Assembly (NCBI RefSeq): GCF_002007645.1
Contig: NZ_CP019791.1
Span: 62,001-126,000 of the forward strand
From: Anaerohalosphaera lusitana
GTDB lineage: Bacteria > Planctomycetota > Phycisphaerae > Sedimentisphaerales > Anaerohalosphaeraceae
Direction: 5' to 3'
Length of the DNA stretch: 64,000 nucleotides
Below are positions 51,699-61,395 of the stretch, in pieces. Positions within the stretch are counted from its first letter, which is position 1; the number at the start of each line of letters is the position of its first letter. The notes under the pieces are model-generated. The model saw nothing but the letters and a program-made list of their open reading frames with translations. It had not been told where the DNA came from and made no database searches. The position numbers and the translations under genes were made by a program.

Positions 51699-53036
51699 CT
51701 AGCCGCTCAGCGTCCAGCCCTTGCGGTACTCTTTAGCTAACAGACTGTTTGCCTTGGCATTATTTGTTCGGCCAGTTTCGCCGTTGTATTCGATCTTCTC
51801 GCCCGCACGATACGCCACCAGCCCGAGCATCATCTGCTCGATCATCAAACCCGCATAATCAAAATCACACGAAGTCTTCAGATCGCCTTTGCAAGCATCT
51901 ATCCACTCCCTCTGGAAGTGCCCCATCGGCTCGGCAACCTCTTCTTCCTTGCGAGGCTCGAAATACGTCATATCCGCATCCGGCCCCCACGGTATGACCA
52001 GCCTGGAGTTGAAATCGCATACGATAAAGCCCTTAGTGCCCTTGAACATCGCACCGTGACCTATCCGGTTCAGATTGACGTACTTGCGCGGCGAATTAGG
52101 CATCATCCCGCCCTGATACCACATGACGTTGATCGGGCCCCGCCAGTCATTCGCCGGATGCCGCCACGTCATCTGCAGTTCCACCGGCGTCACCTCCGGA
52201 TCATACTTCTCGCCTTTCGCTTCAGCAGTCTCAGGGCGGCCCGCATCGATGGCGTTCCATATTATATCCATCGTATGACTGCCCATATCCCCGACCTGGC
52301 CCGTACCGAAATCCCAGTACATGTTCCAGTTCAGACAATTCGCACCCGGCCGACCGTCAAAATAGCCCGGATTGTACGGATGGTGCTGCGCCGGCCCGAG
52401 CCACAGATCATAATGCAGATTCTTCGGCGGCTTGCCCTTGCCAGGCAGATAACCGTCCTTGCGAAGCTGCCGGTTCCCCCACGCTCGTGCATCCTGCAGT
52501 TCACCTATCGCACCGTCACGGATCAGCTCGCGAACCCGTTCAAAATTCGGATACTGGTGCCTCTGCGTACCCACCTGCGTCGCGATCTTGCCGCGATTCT
52601 TCAGATACGTATCACGCACCACCCGAGCCTCTTCCACGGTATTCGCCAACGGCTTCTCACAGTAAACATGCAGCCCACGGTTCATCGCCCAGTTCGCAAT
52701 AAAAGCATGCGTATGGTCCAGCGTACAGCAAACTACCGCATCCAGATCCTTCTGCTCGAGACACTTCCGCCAGTCTACATAATGTTTCGCATTTGGAAAA
52801 GTCTTCGCCGCATGAGCGATATGCTCCTCGTCCACATCACACAGCGCAACCACGTTCTCACCCTTGAGCACGCCGTAATGCGCCCGCGCCCTGCCGTCAC
52901 AGCCGATCAGCGCGATATTGAGCTTGTTGGAAGGAGCGTTCTCCCCCGCAAGTACCCCGCTGGGAAGTATCACCAGACCTGTTGCTGCCGCTGCGCCCTT
53001 GAGAAAATCACGACGACCAATGTTTGCCGCTGCCAT
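51699..53036 (-). CDS. Gfo/Idh/MocA family oxidoreductase with Tat signal
   Basis: 445 residues from the ATG at 53036 (AAGGG six bases upstream). Signal motif NIGRRDFLKGAAAATG. Rossmann block LNIALIGCDGRARAH, with Asp where the third Gly position is usual, then CEKPLANTVEEAR. GQVGDMGSHTMDIIW is the active-site His block common in this subfamily. It is distant from the gene at 50196, so not a recent duplicate. Likely to act on a polysaccharide-derived sugar. Confidence 0.92.
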   Translation of the reverse strand: MAAANIGRRDFLKGAAAATGLVILPSGVLAGENAPSNKLNIALIGCDGRARAHYGVLKGENVVALCDVDEEHIAHAAKTFPNAKHYVDWRKCLEQKDLDAVVCCTLDHTHAFIANWAMNRGLHVYCEKPLANTVEEARVVRDTYLKNRGKIATQVGTQRHQYPNFERVRELIRDGAIGELQDARAWGNRQLRKDGYLPGKGKPPKNLHYDLWLGPAQHHPYNPGYFDGRPGANCLNWNMYWDFGTGQVGDMGSHTMDIIWNAIDAGRPETAEAKGEKYDPEVTPVELQMTWRHPANDWRGPINVMWYQGGMMPNSPRKYVNLNRIGHGAMFKGTKGFIVCDFNSRLVIPWGPDADMTYFEPRKEEEVAEPMGHFQREWIDACKGDLKTSCDFDYAGLMIEQMMLGLVAYRAGEKIEYNGETGRTNNAKANSLLAKEYRKGWTLSG

Positions 53037-53151
53037 ATCATACCCTTCCATTTTGACATCATGAAACATTCGCGAGGCCAACATCTGCCGCGCCTATCCT
53101 TTTAACGCCCTTGCCCTTAATCTGGGATCAGGTCCTTCAGCGGATGCGTAC

Positions 53152-54075
53152 TCACACTTCGAAGCTGTCCGCCTCGCGATAGGCCTCGATCAGTGCCTTT
53201 TCGCCTTCTTTTCCCTTCTTGCTTCGCCCGTGCTCCATGCACAGCACACCCTTATAGCCCTTCTTGTAAAGATGCTTGAAAATATTCTTGAAGTTGATCT
53301 CACCCGTACCAGGTTCCCGCCTGCCCGGATTGTCGCCCAGGTGGAACGCCGCGATCTGATCATACGCCTTGTCAATATTGCGGATCAGATCGCCCTCTGT
53401 GATCTGCTGATGATAGACGTCATCCACGATCTTGCACGCCGGATGATCAACCGCGTTACATATCTGATAAGCCTGGGGCATCTTTGTAAGGAACAGCCCC
53501 GGATGGTTCAGCTTGTTCAGCGGTTCGAGCACTATGACCATCTCCGACCCTTCACATGCTTCCGCGCACGCCTTCATCGTATCTACCACGTTCGCGGTCT
53601 GATAACCCCAGTCGGTCCGCTGATTGTACCGCCCCGGCACCATCAGCGCCCACTTACAGTTGGTTCGTTTCGCAACCTCTACGCCCTCTTTCACGCGATT
53701 TACCAGCATATCGCGGTCTTCCTTCTTGCCGGTAACCATCGATTCGGTCCCGAAATCGGCATACAGAACGAAAGGCCCCATCTGCATCTCATGTTTGGCA
53801 AGTTCCGCGGCGATCTTCTTCTGCAGCTCGGGCGGCTTCCGCATAAGCCCATTGTCAAAAATCGCCGTAAACCCCTGATCCGCCATGAATTTGATCTGCT
53901 CGATCGGATCCGTACCCGCATGCTCCTTGAAAACACCAAGCGAAGGCGCATAGCCAAGCTTGAATTTGCCCGGAGCAGGCTGCTTTTCCTCGGCCCCCAG
54001 CACGGATGAAGAAGTTGCGGTTACCGCTGCTGCACCTGCAGCAACGCCGGTTGAAATGAACGTTCGTCTATCCAT
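53152..54075 (-). CDS. sugar phosphate isomerase/epimerase family protein (hydroxypyruvate isomerase-like)
   Basis: 307 residues of AP endonuclease 2 / xylose isomerase-like TIM barrel, with an N-terminal Tat-like signal (DRRTFISTGVAAGAAAV). Metal or base residues are in IVLEPLNKLNHPG, VDDVYHQQI, AAFHLGDNPGRREPG and VLCMEHGRS, the order seen in hydroxypyruvate isomerase-like proteins. It sits upstream of the two oxidoreductases on the same strand and is probably the first step or partner of the same catabolic route. Confidence 0.87.
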   Translation of the reverse strand: MDRRTFISTGVAAGAAAVTATSSSVLGAEEKQPAPGKFKLGYAPSLGVFKEHAGTDPIEQIKFMADQGFTAIFDNGLMRKPPELQKKIAAELAKHEMQMGPFVLYADFGTESMVTGKKEDRDMLVNRVKEGVEVAKRTNCKWALMVPGRYNQRTDWGYQTANVVDTMKACAEACEGSEMVIVLEPLNKLNHPGLFLTKMPQAYQICNAVDHPACKIVDDVYHQQITEGDLIRNIDKAYDQIAAFHLGDNPGRREPGTGEINFKNIFKHLYKKGYKGVLCMEHGRSKKGKEGEKALIEAYREADSFEV

Positions 54076-54282
54076 AATTAATCTCCAAATATCGACCTTA
54101 GATTACGCCGATTGTATGAAATATACAGCCAAAACGCAAAGGCCGCGTTCAAAATATGCCACTGGTAGATTTTCGAAGGCCGGCAAACCACAAAACTCTT
54201 TGTTTACATCCGAGTGGTTTAGTGTATTCTTAGCAGTGTATGACAGCAAAAACAGACACAGAAAGTATCAGAGAGATTGACC

Positions 54283-55380
54283 ATGGCTGACCAAAGAAAT
54301 AGATCTGATGCATGTCGCTTCAGCGGCCCCAACTCCACTTTCACTGCGATCGCACTTTTTGCCCTGCTCGTCCTCGCGGTCTTTTTCATGTGGCTGCTTC
54401 GCGGACTACTCATGCCCGTCTTCATAGCCCTGCTGCTTGCCTACGTCTTTCACCCGCTTATCTCATGGCTCGATAAACATTGGTCCTGGCCTGCCTGGCT
54501 CTCCGTCGTCGCCTTGATCCTGCTGACCGCAGCCATCTTCGCCGGCTTCACCGTCTGGCTCCTGCCCGTAGCGATAAACCAGACATCCAACTTCCTGCAG
54601 AATCTGCCCGATTACACCGAACGGGTAATAAGCCCCATAACCGAAGAGTTCCAACTGGGCGACGAGGTTCGAAATCAGATCGAAAAGTATTCCCAGGACC
54701 CGAAAAAGCTTTTGCCCTTCATCGTCAAAGGCACAATGAGATCCCTCGACGTTCTGGGCAATTTCTTCGCTTCGTCCACCTACGTGCTCATGTATATCAC
54801 GCTGATGCTCGTATTCTTCGTGATCTTCTCCATGCACCTCGGCCCGTTTGCCCAGTGGTTCACCCAATTCCTGCCGGCCTCGAAAAGGGATGAGGCAATG
54901 ACAGCACTCAACAAGATAAACGACGCAGCCTACGCATTCCTGAGAACACGCCTGCTCGTCGCTCTCATACTCGGATCCATGTTCTCTATCGGCTGGGCCA
55001 TTGCAGGCGTACCCTACTGGTTCCTGCTCGGCGTCATCTCCGGCCTGCTAAGCATCATACCCTACGCAGCAGGCATCGGCTGGATCGCTGCCGTGCTGCT
55101 AAACGTGCTCGAAGCTCAGAACGGCATCGCAGGAGCCATCGTCTGGCCCACCGTCGTCTACGGCGTCGCACAGATGCTCGAAGGCTGGCTGCTCACACCA
55201 TACCTGCAGGGCGAAAAACTCAACATCCACCCAGGCGTGGTACTCTTCGCGGTCCTCGCCGGCGGCACACTCGCGGGCCTGCTCGGAATGCTCCTGGCAA
55301 TACCAATAGTCGCCGCAGCACAAATAATCTTCACCGACCACATCAAACCAAGAATGCTAGAATGGGCAAAAGCAAACTAA
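54283..55380 (+). CDS. AI-2E family transporter (PerM-like)
   Basis: 365 residues from the ATG at 54283 (AGAGAG upstream; a TTG two codons before is possible). About eight membrane helices. The block GLLMPVFIALLLAYVFHPLI at the N-terminus, GVPYWFLLGVISGLLSIIPY and the C-terminal GGTLAGLLGMLLAIPIVAA identify the family. Members transport different substrates, including signalling molecules and sodium/protons, so the cargo is uncertain. It stands alone on the plus strand. Confidence 0.92.
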   Translation: MADQRNRSDACRFSGPNSTFTAIALFALLVLAVFFMWLLRGLLMPVFIALLLAYVFHPLISWLDKHWSWPAWLSVVALILLTAAIFAGFTVWLLPVAINQTSNFLQNLPDYTERVISPITEEFQLGDEVRNQIEKYSQDPKKLLPFIVKGTMRSLDVLGNFFASSTYVLMYITLMLVFFVIFSMHLGPFAQWFTQFLPASKRDEAMTALNKINDAAYAFLRTRLLVALILGSMFSIGWAIAGVPYWFLLGVISGLLSIIPYAAGIGWIAAVLLNVLEAQNGIAGAIVWPTVVYGVAQMLEGWLLTPYLQGEKLNIHPGVVLFAVLAGGTLAGLLGMLLAIPIVAAAQIIFTDHIKPRMLEWAKAN

Positions 55381-55434
55381 GACTGACGGCATGTTTTGCA
55401 CCGATAAGCACCGACAACTTCATTGCTTATACCG

Positions 55435-56055
55435 CTATTTCAGTCCCCAGTCGCACGGACAGTAATCGAGCCACAGTTTCGCAAACAATGCAAAATCCGC
55501 AAAGTCCACCTGGTAGTCACGATTGAGATCAGCCGCATAGATGTAGCCCGATCGCAGCCATTGACTTGCAAACCGCTCGAGATCCTCCAGCTTCACAATG
55601 CACACCCTTGCTCCATATGGAGCCAGCGAGGCGCTGTTGAAATTGATCCAGCCGATGTTCTCCCCCCACGCCCAGCCGGAGAAATAACCATCGGCATCGA
55701 TCTTCACCCCGTAATCAACTTTTGAATTCGGGACCTTGGGATCAAAATTGATCCAGCCGACGTTCTCGCCCCACGCCAGACCGGACAGATTCCCCTGCCC
55801 GTCATTTTTCACCCCGACTGCCGGATCCGACGAACGCGGATATAGATTTATCCACCCCACAGACGAACTCCACAAGTAGCCCATGACTTTGCCGCTGGTA
55901 ACTTCCATACCGTCACCGTTCGCCTTAGCGTCGATCCAGCCGACGTTTTCCGACCATACGTACTGCTCTTCTTCATCATATGGATCTATATTCGTTGCCC
56001 ACGCAGAAGCACCAGCCAACATGACAAGCATTAAGATAATTAGTCCGGTACGCAT
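55435..56055 (-). CDS. secreted W-x-E-N-x-G-W-I repeat protein with dockerin-like end
   Basis: 206 residues with a signal peptide (ending WAT). Four repeats of about 40 residues each carry a conserved core (WSENVGWIDA, WSSSVGWINL, WGENVGWINF, WGENIGWINF) and a G-x-x-x-G-x-L/F-S-G-W/L-A turn. The end (DLNRDYQVDFADFALFAKLWL) resembles a type I dockerin half with a calcium-binding loop. It may be a cell-surface or complex-associated protein. It lies nine bases downstream of the beta-helix gene and is probably cotranscribed with it. Confidence 0.82.
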   Translation of the reverse strand: MRTGLIILMLVMLAGASAWATNIDPYDEEEQYVWSENVGWIDAKANGDGMEVTSGKVMGYLWSSSVGWINLYPRSSDPAVGVKNDGQGNLSGLAWGENVGWINFDPKVPNSKVDYGVKIDADGYFSGWAWGENIGWINFNSASLAPYGARVCIVKLEDLERFASQWLRSGYIYAADLNRDYQVDFADFALFAKLWLDYCPCDWGLK

Positions 56056-56064
56056 CGCTCACCC

Positions 56065-57324
56065 TCAATAGCTGAAGTTTGCCCACGGACCCGCGGTCGT
56101 CGGATCGGAAGTTATACTCCCAACGGTATTGCCCCCGACAATGGTGTACGCAGTCGTATTCGAACGGGCACTGTTCTGCACGATCAGATTACCCGTCGAA
56201 TCAATATCGATCCCGCGATCGTTTCCTGTCACGTGATTGCCCTGGATGCGATTGTTCGAAAGTGCTCGAATACCCGCCCCGTCCCCTTCAAGGCCGTTGT
56301 TGAAGCAGTTGTTGTCTTTCACGGTACAGTCATTGCCCGCGTATATACCGTCCTTGACATTGTTGCGGGAAGTGTTGTCGCTGATCAGGCATCCGGCCGC
56401 GCCGGCTATGCCGAAATTCTGATTGCCATATGCTGTGTTGCCGATAATGGTCCCGCCGTTGCCCCCGTGGATACCGATGTTGCCGTTTTCATACGCCGTG
56501 TTGTTGGTTACGGTACATCCGTAGGTAACTGCTATTCCATGAACGCTGCTGCCTTTTACGCAATTGCCCCTGACCACGCTTCCCTTCCCGACATAAATAC
56601 CAACATCGATATTGTTCATGCAGGTGTTACCCTCGATAATCGAGTGATCGCCGACAGCTATTCCACGCCACTTGTTATCTTTGACTATGCAGTTGCGGAC
56701 CGTGTTGGATATACCTCCCGTTATACCCTGGCCCGCGTTGTTCGACGCCATACATTCGGTTATGGTGGTGCTGCTGTAAGCGTAAATACCGGCTTGACCG
56801 TTGAATGAAGCCGTGCACCTTCTGACCAGATTCCCATGTCCCCCGCCCAAGCTGATCCCCCGGTTGATATTTCCGGAGACATTGAGATCTGTCAAACGGC
56901 AGTTATCCGTAAAGAAATCACCAAACACCCCAATGGAAAAATTAGAGACGCTGCCGTTGCGAATTTCAACCGCATCTGCGCGATATGTAGCTACTCCGTG
57001 TGCAGTGCCCGTGTTCATCCCTCTAAGCGTATAGCCGTTCATGTCCAACACGGCACTAGTATAATTGATCGAGATTGCTGTGCCGAGAGTCTGATTATAT
57101 TGCAGATTCTCAGTCAGATAGTAGGTCCCCGGCTGATCGATCACCAGCGGCAGGTCTTCCTGCGAGATCGGAATACCCGGCTCTATCTCGTCAAGCGTCT
57201 TCATGGTGGGCCCAGGCGGACTGGTTGGCTCAAGACTGCCCGCGAACACAGGACCGTTAAAAAACAGAAAAGCCGACAACACGACAACCGCAAACGGCGA
57301 GGACCGGGTAAGTGTAACTTTCAT
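56065..57324 (-). CDS. secreted parallel beta-helix protein
   Basis: 419 residues from the ATG at 57324 (GGAG seven bases before). After the signal peptide (ending VFAG) comes a short proline-rich stretch, then repeated rungs of about 22 residues with the NTAYENGNIGIHGGNGG type pattern, right-handed beta helix of the NosD/pectate-lyase kind. No catalytic acid cluster is obvious. Probably binds or degrades a surface polysaccharide. Cotranscribed with the W-repeat protein. Confidence 0.85.
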   Translation of the reverse strand: MKVTLTRSSPFAVVVLSAFLFFNGPVFAGSLEPTSPPGPTMKTLDEIEPGIPISQEDLPLVIDQPGTYYLTENLQYNQTLGTAISINYTSAVLDMNGYTLRGMNTGTAHGVATYRADAVEIRNGSVSNFSIGVFGDFFTDNCRLTDLNVSGNINRGISLGGGHGNLVRRCTASFNGQAGIYAYSSTTITECMASNNAGQGITGGISNTVRNCIVKDNKWRGIAVGDHSIIEGNTCMNNIDVGIYVGKGSVVRGNCVKGSSVHGIAVTYGCTVTNNTAYENGNIGIHGGNGGTIIGNTAYGNQNFGIAGAAGCLISDNTSRNNVKDGIYAGNDCTVKDNNCFNNGLEGDGAGIRALSNNRIQGNHVTGNDRGIDIDSTGNLIVQNSARSNTTAYTIVGGNTVGSITSDPTTAGPWANFSY

Positions 57325-57469
57325 CACGCTACTCCAAAAACGATTGACCCAAGAACAAATACTGACACCAGTACAGCATTATACCTAAAGTCGCCTCCCA
57401 ATACAAGAATTTGTATGTACGATGGGACTTGTTGAGACACAACTGCTGTAAAAATAACATGCTGCGCGC

Positions 57470-57494
57470 AAAAAAGGAGGCCGCAAAGGCCTCC
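57470..57494 (-). terminator. Rho-independent terminator, leftward
   Basis: On the minus strand GGAGGCC, TTTGC loop, GGCCTCC, then T6 and GCGCGC. It lies about 150 bases after the sulfatase stop at 57646. The terminator at 49319 has the same T-run followed by GCGCGC. Confidence 0.85.
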
Positions 57495-57555
57495 ACTATA
57501 ATCATCCTGGATGATCTGCTGCTCTTTTTTTGTTGCCCATAAACTAAAAACAAAG

Positions 57556-57594
57556 TAGGGACAGTCACCCTAACAAACTAGGGACAGTCACCCT
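57556..57594. repeat. two direct copies of a 16-base sequence
   Basis: TAGGGACAGTCACCCT occurs at 57556-57571 and again at 57579-57594, with a 23-base period. GGGACAGTCACC-type motifs are often seen near REP-associated transposase elements in bacteria. No transposase gene is present here. Confidence 0.7.
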
Positions 57595-57645
57595 TTGCGT
57601 GCCCCGGCCCAACTGGTGTTCCCAGAATCCTATGACGAACCTTAT

Positions 57646-59145
57646 TCACTCCGCGGCATTCGGATTCCGTTTCGGCATCTTCGCGTCCACCTCTTCCTGC
57701 CATTCGTGCAGCATCATGCGAAGCTCTGCCGTCTTCTCTGGCATCTTCTCCGACAGGTCATGCTCCTCACTGATGTCCTTCTCCAGATTATACAGCTCAA
57801 CACTGTCATCCTCATACCACTCGATCAGCTTGTACTCACCCGCCCGAACCGCTGCTGACGGACTACCGCCCTGGTTCCCGTAATGCGGATAGTGCCAGAA
57901 GATCGCCTCCCGATCCAGCGAATCACCGCCCTCGAGCAAAGGCACAATACTAACCCCGTCCTTATGCTGTTCCGGCATCAAAGGCAGTCCCGCCATATCC
58001 AGCATCGTCGGATAAAAGTCCGTACTGATAACCGGCTCATCACACGTGCTTCCCGGCTTCGTAACGCCCGGCCACTTCACGATCCACGGCTCACGTATCC
58101 CGCCTTCGTAGATCCATCCCTTGCCCGCACGCAGCGGCACATTGCTCGTCGGATGCCCTTCCGACGTACTCAGCCCGCCGTTGTCCGACATGAACATCAC
58201 TGCCGTATTCTCAGCCAGACCCTGCTCTTCGAGCTCATCCAGCACGATACCAACCGCCGTATCCATCGCCTCGACCATCCCGGCATACACAGCATGCTCC
58301 TGTACGAGTCTTTCTCGCCGTTCGCCCTGCTTGCCCCACTCAGCCTCCAGCCCCATTTCCTTTTTCTTCTGCTGATACTTCTTCTTCAGCTCCTCCGTCG
58401 TCATCAAAGGCGTATGCACCGAATAGAAAGACAGGTACGCCAGGAAAGGCCTCTCTTTGTTTTCAGTTACGAACTTGGCGGTCTCCTTACCCAGGCGGAT
58501 CGGCAGATGCTCGCCCTCGGGCCCGTTCTCCATCTTGGGATTATCATAAGGCGAAAAGTAGCGCTTACCGGTGTAAGGCCCTCCGCGGAAATAACCGCCG
58601 ATGTTAACATCAAACCCCTGATCCTCAGGATAAAAACCCTCATGGCCAAGATGCCACTTACCCGCAAAGAATGTTTTGTAACCGTGCTGCTTCAACGCTT
58701 CCGGGATCGTAACCTCTTCAAGAGGCAGTTGCGGCACGTAAGGAGCAGGCAGCAAAGGTTTCTTCAGCCAGTGCCCGCGCACATTATGCGGCTGAGGCGC
58801 ACCGAACCAGTCGGTCGTATCCATACGCGCCGGATACTTGCCCGCCATGATGCTCGCTCGCGTCGGCGAGCATACCGGACACGCTGCATAGCCGTCCGTA
58901 AACAGCATCCCCTCGCTTGCAAGCCGGTCAATATTCGGCGTCTCATAAAACTCACTGCCGTAAACGCCCAGATCCTTCCACCCCAGATCGTCAGCCAGAA
59001 TAAATACAAAATTCAACGGCTTGCCGGACTTGCCGCCATTGCTCCCAGCATTCTGCGCAGCTCCCGTACACCCGGTCACCGCCGCACCCGCAGCAAAACC
59101 CGCCAGCTTCAAAAAATCACGACGGTTATACCTGCCTGCATTCAT
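57646..59145 (-). CDS. Cys-type sulfatase with Tat/lipoprotein-like leader
   Basis: 499 residues from the ATG at 59145 (AGGGAG seven bases before). Leader RRDFLKLAGFAAG with a following VTGC that could be a lipobox, so a Tat-exported lipoprotein is possible. The metal-binding DD is in FILADDLGW (51-52). The formylglycine motif CSPTR is at 92-96. WHLGHEGFYPEDQGFD and FMSDNGG are further sulfatase signatures. The substrate is probably a sulfated polysaccharide. It shares the fold but little sequence with the sulfatase at 18933. Confidence 0.92.
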   Translation of the reverse strand: MNAGRYNRRDFLKLAGFAAGAAVTGCTGAAQNAGSNGGKSGKPLNFVFILADDLGWKDLGVYGSEFYETPNIDRLASEGMLFTDGYAACPVCSPTRASIMAGKYPARMDTTDWFGAPQPHNVRGHWLKKPLLPAPYVPQLPLEEVTIPEALKQHGYKTFFAGKWHLGHEGFYPEDQGFDVNIGGYFRGGPYTGKRYFSPYDNPKMENGPEGEHLPIRLGKETAKFVTENKERPFLAYLSFYSVHTPLMTTEELKKKYQQKKKEMGLEAEWGKQGERRERLVQEHAVYAGMVEAMDTAVGIVLDELEEQGLAENTAVMFMSDNGGLSTSEGHPTSNVPLRAGKGWIYEGGIREPWIVKWPGVTKPGSTCDEPVISTDFYPTMLDMAGLPLMPEQHKDGVSIVPLLEGGDSLDREAIFWHYPHYGNQGGSPSAAVRAGEYKLIEWYEDDSVELYNLEKDISEEHDLSEKMPEKTAELRMMLHEWQEEVDAKMPKRNPNAAE

Positions 59146-59227
59146 GTCTACACTCCCTGCCTGTTCGCAATTCAATATTTCTGTTAAGCCCGGACTATAC
59201 TACAAGCTGTTTCAAAACTGCTTCTAA

Positions 59228-61081
59228 TCAGCTTTCTTTCGTATCCAGTGCATTCGCGTCCTTGAGCAGTTTATACTCGATACTGTCCACCAGCGCCTTC
59301 CAAGAAGCGTCGACCAGGTTCTCACTAACACCGACCGTCCCCCAGATGCTCTCGCTGTCGCGCGATTCGATAACAACCCGCACACGGGCAGCGGTCGCGG
59401 CACGTGGATTGACCACCCGCACCTTATAATCGATCAGCCGAACATCCTTGAGCTGCGGATAAAAATTCTCAAGCGACTTACGCAACGCAAGGTCCAGCGC
59501 ATTAACCGGCCCGTCACCCTCACTCACCGTATGCTCGGTCACTCCATCCACCTGCAGCTTGACGGTCGCCTCGGTGATCCGTTCACCGCTCGGCCGCTGC
59601 TCCATCGTAACGTGATACCGTTCCAGATCGAACGCGGGCCGATACTGCCCCAGCGCCTTCTTGATCAGTATGTCGAAACTCGCTTCCGCAGCCTCGAACT
59701 GATACCCCTCGTTCTCCATGTCCTGCACCTGCTTGAGCAGCCCGCGTGCAAGCTCCTTGTCCTGAGCCAGGCCGCGCCGTTCGAGCTTCGCCAGCACATT
59801 CGCCGAACCCGAAAGCTCCGAGATGAGGAAACGCCTTTCATTACCGACCAGCCCCGGGCTGATGTGTTCATAAGTCGTTTCGTTCTTGCGAAGTGCATCG
59901 ATATGCAGCCCGCCCTTGTGAGCGAACGCGCTCTCACCAACATAAGGCATCGACGTGATCGGCGACAGATTCGCGATCTCGAACACGAAGTGACTCAGCT
60001 CCGTCAGCTTGGTCAGATCCTTGCCCGGCAGCACATCGAAGCAGTTCTTCAGCGCCGCAGCAAGCTTGCCCTCGTCACTTGCGATTATCTCCAGATTGTT
60101 ATCGATCGCGGCCCGCACCTTCTCGACATCCTGACCGCCCTGACCGATATTCTTTATCGTTGAACCGATGCTCCGCTTTTCAGGACCGTAAACCACCTCA
60201 CTCGTAAAGCGAAGATTTTCCGACATGGCCTTCTTATCCGTCGCTGGCAGATTATACAGCCGCCTCAGCGCCGTCATCGCTTTTCTCTTATCCTTCTTCA
60301 GCGCCGGGAAACTCATCTTGAACGCCAGGTTCGGAATGATCGTGCACAGATTCGCATTGCCCGTCCGCTCGCCCAGCCCGTTGATCGTACCCTGTATGTG
60401 ACGTGCCCCGGCAGCGACAGCCGTAACGGAATTCGCCACCGCACAATCACTGTCATTGTGAGCATGCATTCCCACCGTAACGCCCGGGAACGATTTGCAA
60501 ACAGCCTCGGTGATATCGAAAACTTCCTGCGGCAGACATCCGCCGTTGGTCTCGCAAAGAACAAGCGCATCCGCACCCGCCTCAGCAGCCGCAGCCGCAA
60601 CCTTCATCGCGTACTCAGGATTCGCCTTATAGCCGTCAAAGAAATGCTCAGCGTCAAAAACAACCTCGCGCCCCTGCGACTTCAGATAACGCACCGATTC
60701 GTCCACGATCTTCAGGTTGTCCTCCAGCGAACACCGCAGCACATCCGTCACATGCATATCCCAGCTCTTGCCCACGATCGTCGTCACCGGCGCGCCGCAG
60801 TCCAGCAGTGCCCGCATGCAAGTATCCTCTTCGACCTTCACGCCCTTGCGTTTAGTATTGCCGAAAGCACATATCCTCGCGTTCGCCAGATCCATCTCCA
60901 TGACCTGCTTGAAAAACGCCTCTTCCTTCGGATTGCTCAGCGGATACCCGCCCTCGATATAATCCAGCCCGAACTCGTCCAGCCGGCGGGCGATCAGCAA
61001 TTTATCCTCGAGCGAAAAACTCACGCCCTCGGCCTGCATTCCATCTCGTAACGTCGTATCGTAGATCTTCAGTGTTTCCAT
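59228..61081 (-). CDS. cimA: citramalate synthase-like enzyme with an internal insertion
   Basis: DRE-TIM metallolyase that would condense pyruvate and acetyl-CoA to (R)-citramalate, first step of an isoleucine pathway. 617 residues. The N-terminal barrel has YDTTLRDGMQAEGVSFS, the metal-binding HAHND (206-210) and GERTGNANL. A C-terminal LeuA-dimer-like regulatory domain follows (VNALDLALRKSLENFYP). Family members are about 520-540 long. Here residues of about 261-353 form an extra mainly helical block between NLAFKMSF and LTELSHFVFEIANL. An isopropylmalate synthase is less likely because of YPLSNPKEEAFF and the overall block order. Confidence 0.88.
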   Translation of the reverse strand: METLKIYDTTLRDGMQAEGVSFSLEDKLLIARRLDEFGLDYIEGGYPLSNPKEEAFFKQVMEMDLANARICAFGNTKRKGVKVEEDTCMRALLDCGAPVTTIVGKSWDMHVTDVLRCSLEDNLKIVDESVRYLKSQGREVVFDAEHFFDGYKANPEYAMKVAAAAAEAGADALVLCETNGGCLPQEVFDITEAVCKSFPGVTVGMHAHNDSDCAVANSVTAVAAGARHIQGTINGLGERTGNANLCTIIPNLAFKMSFPALKKDKRKAMTALRRLYNLPATDKKAMSENLRFTSEVVYGPEKRSIGSTIKNIGQGGQDVEKVRAAIDNNLEIIASDEGKLAAALKNCFDVLPGKDLTKLTELSHFVFEIANLSPITSMPYVGESAFAHKGGLHIDALRKNETTYEHISPGLVGNERRFLISELSGSANVLAKLERRGLAQDKELARGLLKQVQDMENEGYQFEAAEASFDILIKKALGQYRPAFDLERYHVTMEQRPSGERITEATVKLQVDGVTEHTVSEGDGPVNALDLALRKSLENFYPQLKDVRLIDYKVRVVNPRAATAARVRVVIESRDSESIWGTVGVSENLVDASWKALVDSIEYKLLKDANALDTKES

Positions 61082-61395
61082 GGTATTCTTTCAGCGTTTG
61101 TAAAATTATCTTTGCGCAGCCGATTATTCCGCTAATACGAAGCGGCAGAAAATCATTTCCGACCTCACAACTCCCTATATAGCTGCAATCGAAGGCGATT
61201 TTATCGAATAACGCCCATAAAGTAAAGACCTATCGATATCCTTTTTGCACTACTCCTAAAGGGTAACTGATGGACTTTTTCAAAAAAACTGCATTTTCAG
61301 CACTAATCTGCCGCATCTGCCGCCTGTTTATATGTGAAGAGCGTTAATATCCCGCTTTTTGCGGAAAGAGAGAGGTTATTTCGGGAGAGAGAACC
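61082..61395. other. intergenic region between divergent cimA and pseudopilin genes
   Basis: No gene was seen. The stretch should hold promoters for both directions. No sigma54 or palindromic element stands out. Confidence 0.4.
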
